Part shown: positions 54,981 through 64,000 of the stretch, piece after piece
How positions within the stretch are numbered: position 1 is the first letter of the stretch
Layout: each line of letters opens with the position of its first letter
NCBI GenBank assembly: GCA_036365145.1
Contig: JAEOAD010000015.1
Location: 15,307,501-15,371,500 of the forward strand
DNA from: Orientallactaga sibirica
Lineage: Eukaryota > Chordata > Mammalia > Rodentia > Dipodidae
Direction of reading: 5' to 3'
DNA length: 64,000 nucleotides
The notes under the pieces: generated by a model
Databases searched by the model: none
The model's input: the letters and a program-made list of their open reading frames with translations, nothing else
Told to the model about the DNA's origin: nothing
Program-made: the position numbers and the translations under genes

Positions 54981-54983
54981 GAT

Positions 54984-55157
54984 AGTTTTCCAGGCATGGT
55001 GGTGCATGCCTTTAATCCCAGCACTCAGGAGCCAGAGGTAGGAGGATCGCCGTTAGTTCGATGCCATCTAGAGACTACATAGTGAATTCCAGGTCAGCCT
55101 GGGCTAGAGTGAGACCCTACCTCGAAAAATCAAAAATAATAAATAAATAAATAAATT
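54984..55157 (+). mobile_element. B1 SINE
   Basis: CCAGGCATGGTGGTGCATGC to CCTACCTCGAAAAATC, with an (AAAT)n tail. Confidence 0.95.
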
Positions 55158-55680
55158 CTGCCAAACCTAGTACATGTCTTAGCACAGAAGACTAAAGGAG
55201 TGAGTGGAAGAGTGAATGAATGAAACCAAGACACTCAGCCAGGGTACCCCTGGCTGAACATAAGTGCTGGCTTCAAACCACAGATTTGGGGATAAGTCAC
55301 TATGTCCCCTGCACAAAGCCTGCATTGTGATTAAGCTTAGCGTGATGAGAGACAAACGATGATGAAGCCTTCAGTGAAGACTGGCCGCAAGTTGTTGGGC
55401 GGTTTGTGCATTCTAAGGTCAGGTGGAGGGAAGAAATGTTGTGAGTCTTTGTTTAATGTAAAGCTCACTGACTCAACCTGAATTTCATGCCTATTATGTG
55501 GCACTTCCATGCCTAAATGTGGTGGTACTCAGCTCGGAGCTACCACCTAGGTACTGTGCCAGATGAACTGTCCTGAAGTCCCTTTCAGGCCTTAAGTACT
55601 CTGAGAAAGGCCTTACCCAGGAGTTAATTTGTCCTGACTCTCACTAGACTAGTCTGGGATCCACGGAGAAGCAACACCAA
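55158..55680. other. Low-copy sequence with possible L2
   Basis: About 55480-55560 (CCTATTATGTGGCACTTCC) may be L2. Nothing else. Confidence 0.35.
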
Positions 55681-56257
55681 TGTGATAGTTTCTATTCATT
55701 GTCAGCTGGGCAGGACCTAAAGTCACCTGTGAGAGGTTATGTAGATAGGTTAGCCCCTGTATATGTATGTGAGGGACTACCTTGATTTGGCTAGTTGAGG
55801 TAGGAAGACCCACTTTAATTGTGAGTGGCACCATTCCATGTCTGGGGTCCTAAAATGCATGAAAAGGAAAGTACTACCAGACGTGGCAGCCCACACCTCT
55901 AATCCCAGCACTTGGGAGGCACAGGTAGGAGGATCACTGTGAATTCAGGGCCAGTCTGAGATTACATAGTGAATTTCAGGTCAGCCCAGGCTAGAGTGAA
56001 ACACTACCTTGAAAAAAACATAAATAAAATAAACAAATTTAAAAAACCAGAAAAGATGAGAGCTGGCTGAGCAGCAGCCTTCACGGTTCTCTGCTTCCTC
56101 GCTGTGCTGAATGGGAACAGCTGCCTCCTGCGCCACCACCATGCTTTCTCTGCCATGGTGGATGGTGACCTGGAACTGGAACCTGAAATAAACTTTCTCC
56201 TTTCTTAAATTGTTTTTGGTCAAGTATTTGATCACAGTCACAAGAGTAACTGGCACA
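55681..56257 (+). mobile_element. MaLR-type LTR, split by a B1, 4/5 TSD
   Basis: TGTGATAGTTTCTATTCATT, GTGGCACCATTCCATGTCTG, then after the B1 CATGCTTTCTCTGCCATGGT, CTGAAATAAACTTTCTCC, ending GTAACTGGCACA. ACCAA before and ACCAG after. Confidence 0.75.
55870..56046 (+). mobile_element. B1 SINE
   Basis: ACCAGACGTGGCAGCCCACA to CACTACCTTGAAAAAAAC. Inserted in the LTR. Confidence 0.93.
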
Positions 56258-56281
56258 ACCAGTAACATGATAGAAAGAAGG

Positions 56282-56463
56282 AGCCAGGAGTGGTGGCGCA
56301 CGCCTTTAATCCCAGCACTCAGGAGGCAGAGGTAGGAGGATCGTGATGAATTCAAGGCCACCCTGAGACTACATAGTGAATTCCAGGTCAGCCTGGGCCA
56401 GAGTGAGATACTACCTTGAAAAAAAACAAACAAACAAACAAAAAATTTATATATATATATATA
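56282..56463 (+). mobile_element. B1 SINE with (CAAA)n and (TA)n tail
   Basis: GCCAGGAGTGGTGGCGCACG to ATACTACCTTGAAAAAAAAC. Tail includes (AT) repeats at about 56446-56462. Confidence 0.95.
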
Positions 56464-56840
56464 GAAGAGAGGAAGAAAAAAAGGAAATAATAGATGATAG
56501 AAAATGATAATGCTACGTAGATACATAGATAATAGGCAGGTAGATGGTATAATACATAGGCTGATACACAGATGATGAGGTAAAGATATTTGACATAAAA
56601 AATTGTTTCACACGCTTGCCGCGGACACTGCTGAGTCTGAACTTTGCCAGGCACACTGCAGGAACGATGCTGCAGACTTGAGGCAAAATTCTTTCCTTCT
56701 CCAGGGACCTGGTCCTTTCTCTTGAGGCCTAGAAGGTAGTATGCTTTATTCAATATCTACTAATACCTCCACAGCAAGCCAAAGTTTTCGGGGTGTTCCA
56801 CTAAGAGACCGAACACTATAACCTAATTGTGGTGATGTAC
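56464..56840. other. Low-copy sequence, A-rich start
   Basis: GATAGA-type repeats near 56490-56560. Nothing else. Confidence 0.4.
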
Positions 56841-56857
56841 AAAATTAACAATCACTG

Positions 56858-57094
56858 GGCTGGAGAGATGGCTTAGTGGTTAAGGCGCCTGCCTCCTAAT
56901 CCTAAGAACGCTGGTTCCAATCTCCAGGTCCCACATTTAGCCAGATGCAAAGTGACGCAAGGGTGCAATGCCGCACCTCAGCTGCTGGCGCGCCCATCTC
57001 TGTCTGTCTTCCTCCCCTGCCCCTCTATCTCTCTCTGTCTCTTTCCAAAAATAAAAATAATAATAATAATAATTATTATTAATAATTATTTTAA
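56858..57094 (+). mobile_element. Divergent DIP-like SINE with 17-bp TSD
   Basis: Head GGCTGGAGAGATGGCTTAGT, but the anticodon-like part (GCCTGCCTCCTAATCCTAAG) and body (AGTGACGCAAGGGTGCAATG) differ from the other DIPs here. (AAT)n tail. TSD AAAATTAACAATCACTG at 56841-56857 and 57095-57111, identical. Confidence 0.9.
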
Positions 57095-57111
57095 AAAATT
57101 AACAATCACTG

Positions 57112-57262
57112 CAAGTTAACAGTTTGAAAAAGGATCAGCCCATCTGCAAGTCAGTCACTGAGAGACAATAACGGGAAAGCACTTTGCCAGGGAAAGGGGC
57201 CCACCTCCCAAGTGCTGTTGAGATGGGAGCTGTTGCACGGTACAGTTAGGGGAAACCTACCG
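57112..57262. other. Low-copy sequence
   Basis: Nothing recognised. Confidence 0.4.
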
Positions 57263-57599
57263 TGTTGTAGTAACCTGCACAATGCAGAGATAAAGCACCA
57301 GACCAAAGGCAGCTGATGGGAGGAAAGGGTTTATTTTGGCTTACAGTCTTGAGGAGAAGCTTCATGGTGGCAGGGAAGCATGGCATGAGCAGAGATATCA
57401 CCTCTGCCACAGCAGGTGGAACACAGAAGCAGGAGACTGTACCAAATTTTAGCAAGAGGGAGCTGCTTGAACACCCCTAAGCCCAACTCCAACAACACAC
57501 CTCCTCCAGCAAGGCTCCAGCTCCCAAACTGCTATCAGCTGGGGATCAAGCGTTCAGAACACATAAGTTTGTGGTGGACACCTGAGTCAAACCAGCACA
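57263..57599 (-). mobile_element. MaLR-type solo LTR, 4/5 TSD
   Basis: TGTTGTAGTAACCTG to CAAACCAGCACA; GGGTTTATTTTGGCTTACAG as the complement of the poly-A region. TACCG before, TACCA after. Confidence 0.85.
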
Positions 57600-58212
57600 T
57601 ACCACATGCTATGTGTTCTGCTTGATGGGCTGGAAGACACGAGGGAGCTGGGAGTCCTTCCCAGAGAGGCTGAGTCATTCACCAAGTCAGATATAGAGCC
57701 TTGCTGAGTTGGCAAACAGCATTAAAGAAGCGAATCTGATTGTCGACCTCAGGGTGACCATAGCCTAAAGCATTGGCCGATATTAAATTGACCATCTGTC
57801 CCACGGACAAATGCTACAAGAAAGGGGCATGTCTAGTAGGAGAGGCAACCATATAGAAAGCACCTAGGGGCACACTGGTGGTGAGAAGCTAGCAGAAAAA
57901 GCCATCACCCATCACGTGAGGACGAGAGGAGGAAAGTTAGTGATGCTTCATGGGAGCTTTTCCCCAGCAGCCAGAACCAATGAACTAGATATACACACTG
58001 CTTAGATTTTAAAAACAGTGTGGAATGGGGGAATAAACACCACAAGAAACAGACGAGTTTGGGAACGAGGACATGTGAGCCATCATCTAAAAGAGAGCTT
58101 GCTGTGCAAGCACGAGGACCTGCATTCAGTCTCCAGGACCCACATACGAAGCCAGCATATCACTGTGCCCCATAAGGGCCTCTGTTGGTGGGATGGGCAG
58201 GTTGGTCCTCAG
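57600..58212. other. Low-copy sequence with B4 fragment
   Basis: About 58080-58140 (GCTGTGCAAGCACGAGGACC, CTCCAGGACCCACATA) looks like an ID/B4 head. Otherwise unremarkable. Confidence 0.4.
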
Positions 58213-58226
58213 AAGTCAGTGTTAGG

Positions 58227-58394
58227 AGATTGGAGAGATGACTCAGCAGTTAAGGCTCTTGCCTGTAAAGCCTAAAAACCCAGGTTCAATTGCCCGGTAT
58301 CCATGTAAAGCCAGATTCACAAAGTGGTGCATTTGTCTGGAATTCATTTGCAGCACCGAGGAGCCCTGGTGAGCCCATTCTCTCTCTCTCTCTC

Positions 58395-58446
<52 letters not shown>

Positions 58447-58458
58447 AGTATTTTTTTA
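58227..58458 (+). mobile_element. DIP SINE with 14-bp TSD and (AAAT)n
   Basis: AGATTGGAGAGATGACTCAG head; (CT)n; about 14 AAAT units. TSD AAGTCAGTGTTAGG at 58213-58226 and 58459-58472. Confidence 0.97.
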
Positions 58459-58472
58459 AAGTCAGTGTTAGG

Positions 58473-59604
58473 TCTTAGGCTGGTATTGCCTGAAATCTGG
58501 AGTCAGGATAAGGCTCCTAGCTTTGGAGGGTAGTTCACTCCTCTGCTCCATGGACTCTACATAAATTCCTTTAATTAATCCTCCACAACTCATGCACAGA
58601 TGATGAAGCTGTGGCCAGAAGACGTTAAGCCACCAACCCTGGGTAAGACCAATTTGTTCAGCAAATGGCAATTCTCCTACCTCTGCCTCCTGGGATAAAA
58701 CTGTTCCCTATGCCTCTTATCTGACATCAGTCCTGAACGTCTTTGAAAATCACACCTCATGGGTGGTGAGGGCAGTAGACAGAGAGATGATTCCTGTGCC
58801 CATCGTGAGTCAGAAAGTCTAAACAGCTGTAATTCTGAGCAGCTTTCTCAACTCCTTTCTGTCTTCTTTCCCTAAACCTCAAAAGTTAGCCATGCTGGGA
58901 TGTGACAAAGCATTGACTGTTCTCACTGGGTATGAGATATTCCCTGTCTACTAAAGGAGGCCAGGTCTTGAGCCTGGCACCCAGGACACTATATATAGGT
59001 GAGACAAGGCTGAGCCAGCCCTGCGGGTGACGTGAGGCCTGTGGGTAATGGAACACAGACCCATGTATCTGTAATCAGAGAAGAAAATGGAGGTGTGGGA
59101 TCAATCCTTAGGAGAGTAAATGGCTTGCCTCTGGGGACATAAGGGGGACTTCCTGGTAGAGATGAACCTGCCAAACTCACTTAACTTTACAGACATCTCT
59201 ACTCCATGGCCAACAAGAGATGCATGGGCTTCTTCTGCAATCGAGATCACATGGGCCATTCATCAGGCTCCCCAGCCGGCCACAGCCTCAGCTCCCACTC
59301 CTGGCTCGAGCCGGACTCTGCAGAGAGCATGGATGCTGCAGCTCGCTCTACTCTCCAGGTCTGAGACCTTCCTTGATCGGGAGATCTCAGTGTGTACCCA
59401 TAATGTACACCCATGTTTGAGAGCCACTGATTCAAACCACTGCTGCTTACAACTAACATGGGCAGATATAGATCCAAGGGATCCTGCTAACGTGCAAATC
59501 TGACACAGCAGAGTGAGGCCTGAAAGTCTTCTGTGTTTCTTCCCTTTTTCTTTTCTTGTTTGTTTAGGTTGTTTGGGTTTTGTTTGTTTGTTGTTCCCCA
59601 GCCC
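58473..59604. other. Low-copy sequence with weak MIR and MER5-like traces
   Basis: ATGATGAAGCTGTGGCCAGA (58600) may be MIR. GTTTGAGAGCCACTG (59414) may be the end of a MER5-type DNA transposon. The open frame at 59120-59503 has no recognisable domain. Confidence 0.3.
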
Positions 59605-59716
59605 CCCCTCCCCAGGTAGAGTCTCACTCTAACTCAGGCTGACCTGTAATTCACTATGTAGTCTCAGGGTGGCCTCGAACTCACGACCTCTGCCTCCTGA
59701 GTGCTGGGATGACTTA
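59605..59716 (-). mobile_element. B1 SINE
   Basis: AGGTAGAGTCTCACTCTAAC to TGAGTGCTGGGATGAC. Truncated. Confidence 0.9.
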
Positions 59717-59724
59717 GGTTGTTT

Positions 59725-59812
59725 TGTTTTTTGAGACAAGATATCACTTATGTAACCTAAGCTTGCTACTCTTCTACTTCAGCCTTCTAAATGCTCGGAT
59801 TATAGTCGTGTG
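59725..59812 (-). mobile_element. Old B1 fragment
   Basis: TTTTGAGACAAGATATCACT to CGGATTATAGTCGTG. Confidence 0.6.
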
Positions 59813-59837
59813 AGGTAAGAAAGTCTGCATGATTGGT

Positions 59838-60000
59838 TTTTTCATTTGTTTTGGTTTTGTTTTTTCTTTATCGAAGTAGGGTCTCGCTCTAGCCCAGGTT
59901 GACCTGGACTTGACTATGTAGTCTCAGGGTGGCCTCAAACTCATGGCAATTCTCCTACCTCTGCCTCCTGGGATAAAAGGTGTGCACCACCACACCCAAC
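59838..60000 (-). mobile_element. B1 SINE
   Basis: TCGAAGTAGGGTCTCGCTCT to GTGCACCACCACACCCAAC. Confidence 0.93.
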
Positions 60001-60019
60001 AATTCTTTTTTCTTTCTTT

Positions 60020-60255
60020 CTTTTTTTTTTAATTTTTGACACAGGAATAGTACTTTATTATACATCAGAGAACTAACTCTGTGTGTTAGTTCAACGTGCA
60101 ACATACAGAATTAAGAGAAGAGGGAACTGGAATGTTCCAAAACTTGAAAACAAACAAACAAACAAAAAAAAAAAAGGTAAGATTCTTCATACAGCGGTAT
60201 TTTTGCAAATACCATGCAAAACAAGCCACTGCCTTAAGAGAATCCCTAGTTTCTT
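60020..60255 (-). pseudogene. Candidate processed retrocopy of an mRNA 3'UTR (unidentified)
   Basis: On the minus strand the segment ends GATGTATAATAAAGTACTAT, CCTGTGTCAAAAATT and then an A run (T run at 60021-60032 on the plus strand): a poly-A signal about 20 bases before poly-A. An internal T/G-rich patch (complement of AAACAAACAAAC) precedes it. I could not name the parent gene. Could also be an L1 or LTR end. Confidence 0.35.
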
Positions 60256-60261
60256 TTATAA

Positions 60262-60458
60262 AAGTATTTTAATTCATCATTTATTTGCATGCAAAGAGAG
60301 TGAGTACAGGTATGCCAGGGCCACCAGCCACTGCAAATGAACTGCACACACAGGTGCCACTTTGTGCATCTGGCTTTACATGGGACTGGGGAATGGAACC
60401 TGGGCTGTCATGCTTTGCCAACAAGTGCCTTTAGCTACTGGGCCAACTCTCCAGCCCC
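60262..60458 (-). mobile_element. DIP SINE
   Basis: TTTATTTGCATGCAAAGAGA to GGGCCAACTCTCCAGCCCC. Confidence 0.93.
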
Positions 60459-60459
60459 A

Positions 60460-60680
60460 TTTTTTTTTTTTTTTTTAATTCAGGATCTTGTGATATAACC
60501 TTGACTGGCCTGGTACTCACAAGTAATTTGGAAGCTGGTCTCAAACTCACAGCAATCAGCCTCCTATGACACTATCACACAAGGCCTAATCCAAGCTGGT
60601 TTGTTTGTATGCATGCAGAAGTGGTTCCTCACACTTGGACAGCAAATACTTTACTTACTGAACCACTACTCCAGCCTGCA
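60460..60680 (-). mobile_element. B4-type SINE
   Basis: T run, AGGATCTTGTGATATAACCT, TCAAACTCACAGCAATCAGC, then TACTTACTGAACCACTACTC and CAGCC. Confidence 0.6.
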
Positions 60681-61136
60681 TTTCTGAGGTGCTTGTGGCC
60701 GTGCGTGCCCATGCTACTGAGTCCTGGGACCACCCTTTGAGTAAGAAGGATCTCTAAAGTTTAATCGCCAGAAAGCATTCATCCTGGGTATGTGGGGGGG
60801 GGGGGGGACGGGAGATAGTCAAACCTGTGACAGACACATGCTGATGGCCAGGCCACCACTTGAGAGCCTCTACTGTCCCAAGCATAAGTGACCCTTTAGC
60901 TCTGGGTTGGGGAGAAGGTAGTGGAACAGGACAGGCTGAGTGGGAATCTGGCTGTTTACCAAGGGCAAAGGGGCACTTCCATGTTTAAGAGCTGTCACCG
61001 ACTGCCAGCTGCCTTCTCTGCCAGCTAGCCAGCACCCAAAGCTAAGGAGAAGTCGGGCTGTCCTGTTAAGTGAGTACACCTGAATGCAGTGGGCATTGGA
61101 GACTACATGGGCAAGAGCTGCCTGCTGGGTGCTTTC
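60681..61136. other. Low-copy sequence with G run
   Basis: Contains an uninterrupted G run of about 15 at 60793-60807. Confidence 0.5.
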
Positions 61137-61262
61137 AGTTTTCTTTTCTTCTTCTTTCCCTTTCTCTTCTTTCCTCCCTCACTCCCTCCCTCCCTCTCCT
61201 CCTTCTTTTCTTCTTTTCTTTCTCCTTCCTTCCTTCCTTCCTTCCTTCCTTCCTTCCTTCTC

Positions 61263-61326
<64 letters not shown>

Positions 61327-61345
61327 TCCTTCTTTCTTCTTTTTC
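61137..61345 (+). repeat. Compound polypyrimidine repeat (CCTT)n-(CT)n-(TTTC)n
   Basis: About 200 bases almost purely C/T on the plus strand: mixed CTTT/CCTC, (TTCC)n at 61224-61260, (TC)n at 61261-61280, (TTTC)n at 61281-61328. Long open frames in all registers are artefacts. Confidence 0.97.
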
Positions 61346-63312
61346 TTCTCTTCAAACAAATCCTTCTCAGCACTGGCCACACAGCCCTCCACAAGGCCTC
61401 TCAGTGCTGTTGACACAAAGGCACGAATGGTGTCATTCCAGCCCAGAGATAAAACGGACCCTCCCTCCAGCTGTAGTGGGCATTTCCTCCCTGGAGGAAC
61501 ACTAGCAATCAGGAAATTCACCAGGCCAGTCTGAGCCTTCCCTGGGCGGGCCTGGGGTTTTGTTATTTCCAGTGGATTTCTTTCTCCCCAAAGCTCTGCT
61601 TGTTTCATGTGGCTCTGTCAGCAGATATGTCAGAGGCAGACAATGGCCTCTTTCTGCAGACAATGGTCAGTATGAGGAATGTTGCAGAAGGGCAGGGCTT
61701 CAGGGGGACAATCCGGCTTTTAGTACCAGTGGCTAAGTGGGTGCTGCAAGGAGGGTCCCTCTGTTCCTTAGGGCAGCCTCCTCAAAGGCACCATTTATGT
61801 GGAACCTGAAGTCTCAGAAAAATGGATGCACATTGGACCACGGTGGAATTGAAGCCACTTGCTGGCTCGCTCACCTACCTGCCTCTGCAGGAAGATTGCT
61901 GTACTTGCTCTGTGGGGCTCCGATGGTGCCTGTGTTCGCAAGCCCTGCCTCGTAGACTTTGTTTAACGAAAAAGCAAACAGCTACCCACCAAAGCAGATC
62001 AGACCCGTTCTTCCCCATGCTGCCCCTTCAGCCTGGGCCTCCACTGGCCAGTGCTTGAGAAAAGAAAGGGCTTATTCATCCCCAAGGTGGAAACTCGCCT
62101 TCTCCCAGGGAAATTGTGTAACTGTTTTGTAGTGGGATTGACTGCAGTCCTCAAGGTCTTTGGGAAAAAAGAAAAACCAGATAGGAGGAGGGCAGAGGCT
62201 GGAGCCAGCACTGCAGTCTCTTTGCTTTGGATTTGCTCACTGCTGAATGACTTTTCTGCCAGAGGCCACAGTCCAATTGTCACATCAGCTGGTCTCTGAA
62301 TCTCAAGGACCTTCCTCTGTGATTGGAAAATTAAATGATTGGTATGCATTCCTCATTCATTCCTCTAGCACAACGCCTGGTGCATAATAGATGCTGTGTA
62401 AACATTAGTTGAATGAATGAAACATTTAATAATATCTGATTTTCCTTTTCCCTGTTCCTAAAAAGCTTCCATAGCTCCCCATTTCCTATGTTGTAAATTT
62501 CATTTCTTAACATGTTCTGCTACTTGTCAACTGGCCCCTGAAGTGCCTCTCGAATCCCACAACCTGTATGTGGCCCCAGTGTCCCCCCCACACACACACA
62601 TACTCATACTCAACTCACCCATATATGCTGCCTCCAGTGTCTTGAATGGAGTGTTAGCATGCAAGCCATAACCATTTGTCCCAGCTGTCATTCAGCCTCA
62701 AGGCCTTGCCAAGGCTCTGGTAGAGAGCTAGTGAGCTCCTCAGAAGATCCACTTCGAGTGTTTGCCTGTCCTCTGAAAGGCCATAGCCTGATCGAGTACC
62801 CATCGCATGCTCCAGCATGCAACCCCATCAGGATACCAGCCACAGTGTTTTGTAGTCATCTGTTCCTGGCAGGAACAAAGTCTGCCTAGTTGGGGCTGCT
62901 GACCTGCAACTTAGGAATTCAGTTATAAGGCTAGGGGGCTCATCCCACTGGGCGGACCATCATCAGGCCTGTTCCACCCTCTATCGCCAGTCCATTAGGT
63001 GACCAAGGAGACCTGATTCATCCTAAACACCACACTACACTCTAGGAAATGCCTGTCTTAGGAAGAGGGAACAACTGGCCCCTAATAGTAGGTGAAGATG
63101 GAATAAATGTGTAGATCTCTATTCATTCAGCCACTCACTCCACACGCACGTACTACTTGGTCCCTGCTCATTAATTAGAATTTCTGAGCAGCTCTACCAC
63201 CCAGCACCTGTGCTACTGACAGAGCATGAAGCCAGGAGGCCCCTGCTTGGGTCCCAGTTTATCTCTGTCTAGGCCCTTGTGCCTCTTCCTGTGACAATGC
63301 CATGCATGCTGT
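61346..63312. other. Low-copy sequence; MIR/L2-type end near 62360-62435
   Basis: Nearly 2 kb without recent repeats. CACAACGCCTGGTGCATAAT and TAGTTGAATGAATGAAAC near 62370-62425 are an ancient MIR/L2 3' end. A CA-rich patch is at about 62588-62612. No convincing exon. Confidence 0.5.
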
Positions 63313-63329
63313 TCATAACACATCCTTTG

Positions 63330-63486
63330 CTTTTTTTTTTGGGGGGGTGTTCAAGGTAGGGTCTCGCTTTAGTCCAGGTTGACCTGGATTTCATTATGTA
63401 GTCTCAAGGTGGCTTTGAACTCACAGCGATCCTACTACCTCTGCCTCCCGAGTGCTGGGATTAAAGGTGTGCGCCATCACACTGGC
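63330..63486 (-). mobile_element. B1 SINE with 17-bp TSD
   Basis: T and G runs, then CAAGGTAGGGTCTCGCTTTA to GTGCGCCATCACACTGGC. TSD TCATAACACATCCTTTG at 63313-63329 and 63487-63503, identical. Confidence 0.97.
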
Positions 63487-63503
63487 TCATAACACATCCT
63501 TTG

Positions 63504-64000
63504 GCACTCACCATACTTCTTTTGATTTGCTTGGGTCCTCCCTAGGTCTGCTGCTGTCTGAAAGGATGGGCCCTCTGGTCTCACCACTGAATTCCTAGAA
63601 AAGGTTTTTATGTCCAAAGGGCTCCAGCCCGAGGCCCTCAGAACAGCCGAAGCAGCAGTGACAGGCAGGACTCATGTGTGTGTGTGGAGCCTCTTACAGA
63701 CCCTGGGGCAGCATGTCCCCATCTGTTTCCCAGTTCTAGGTCAAATCAAGCTGAGAAAGGATCAGGCTTCATGTGACCTGGGAGGGCTGCGGCATCTGGC
63801 CGCTCCCCCTCCTCCCCACCCTGGGAAACAAACCACCCCCACTTTGCTCTGTGGTCGTCAGGGACACCATACCCCCTCCAAGGGGATTTCAGGGCTTCTG
63901 GGGGGGGTGAGACCCGGAAGAGACCACAAAGACAAACATATCTGTCTTGAATCCCAGCTCAGCCGGTAAGTTACTGAACAGCTCTGAGCTCATTTAAATA
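63504..64000. other. Low-copy sequence
   Basis: No repeat recognised. An open frame at 63610-63969 has no recognisable domain. Runs off the right edge. Confidence 0.4.

Noticed and set aside
59120..59503. 127-codon open frame
   Set aside because: Residue pattern matches no family I know; overlaps possible old transposon sequence and a minus-strand frame.
61070..61608. Three to five overlapping open frames over 100 codons
   Set aside because: Low-complexity translation of the polypyrimidine repeat on both strands.

Overview
The window is mammalian nuclear DNA that consists almost entirely of interspersed repeats and non-coding sequence. I found no intact protein-coding gene, rRNA, tRNA, operon or CRISPR array. 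The most abundant repeats are two short SINE families. One is a B1 (7SL-derived) SINE. The other is a tRNA-derived SINE of the B2 superfamily, with a 5' part reading GGGCTGGAGAGATGGCTTAG and an AAATAAATAAA tail, matching what is known as the DIP SINE of dipodoid rodents. Together with B4-type (ID+B1) SINEs and rodent-type MaLR LTRs, this points to a jerboa or close relative (Dipodoidea, most likely Jaculus). The assignment is from recall of family sequences, not from a search.

Layout. 1-3.9 kb: a LINE-1 3' end, an unclassified LTR-like repeat and several SINEs. 3.5-5.3 kb: a three-level nest in which a MaLR-type LTR holds a 5'-truncated L1 3' end, which holds a processed RPS2 pseudogene; both insertions have target-site duplications (TSDs). 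5.3-13.8 kb: low-copy sequence with old MIR fragments, a few SINEs, two LTR-like elements and polypurine or polypyrimidine tracts. 13.8-15.5 kb: a nested LTR block with a perfect 5-bp TSD around a MaLR LTR. 15.5-26.3 kb: the longest low-copy stretch, broken by a 775-bp minisatellite at 21.2-22.0 kb and an inverted B4 pair at 23.9-24.6 kb. 26.3-29.1 kb: a dense SINE cluster.

29.1-38.5 kb is the main feature. A nearly full-length, mutated LINE-1 (30279-37567: 5'UTR, ORF1, ORF2, 3'UTR, poly-A) sits inside the 3'UTR of an older L1, flanked by a 15-bp TSD. The older L1 has its own 15-bp TSD (14/15 match) and carries further B1 and DIP insertions.

38.5-50 kb: B4/DIP/B1 SINEs, MaLR LTRs, L1 3'UTR pieces on the minus strand (40.8-44.5 kb) and an Lx-like L1 3'UTR on the plus strand (46.6-47.5 kb). 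50-64 kb: MaLR LTRs, one followed by MaLR internal sequence (52.8-54.3 kb), many SINEs, a candidate retro-copied 3'UTR, simple repeats, and about 2.5 kb of low-copy DNA at the right end.

Nothing here looks like a new biochemical system. The observations with most content are retrotransposition history: two independent L1-machinery insertions at the same position of an L1 3'UTR, possible B1-L1 chimera formation, a candidate 3' transduction, TSD-bounded SINE clusters, and an LTR family with 5-bp TSDs.
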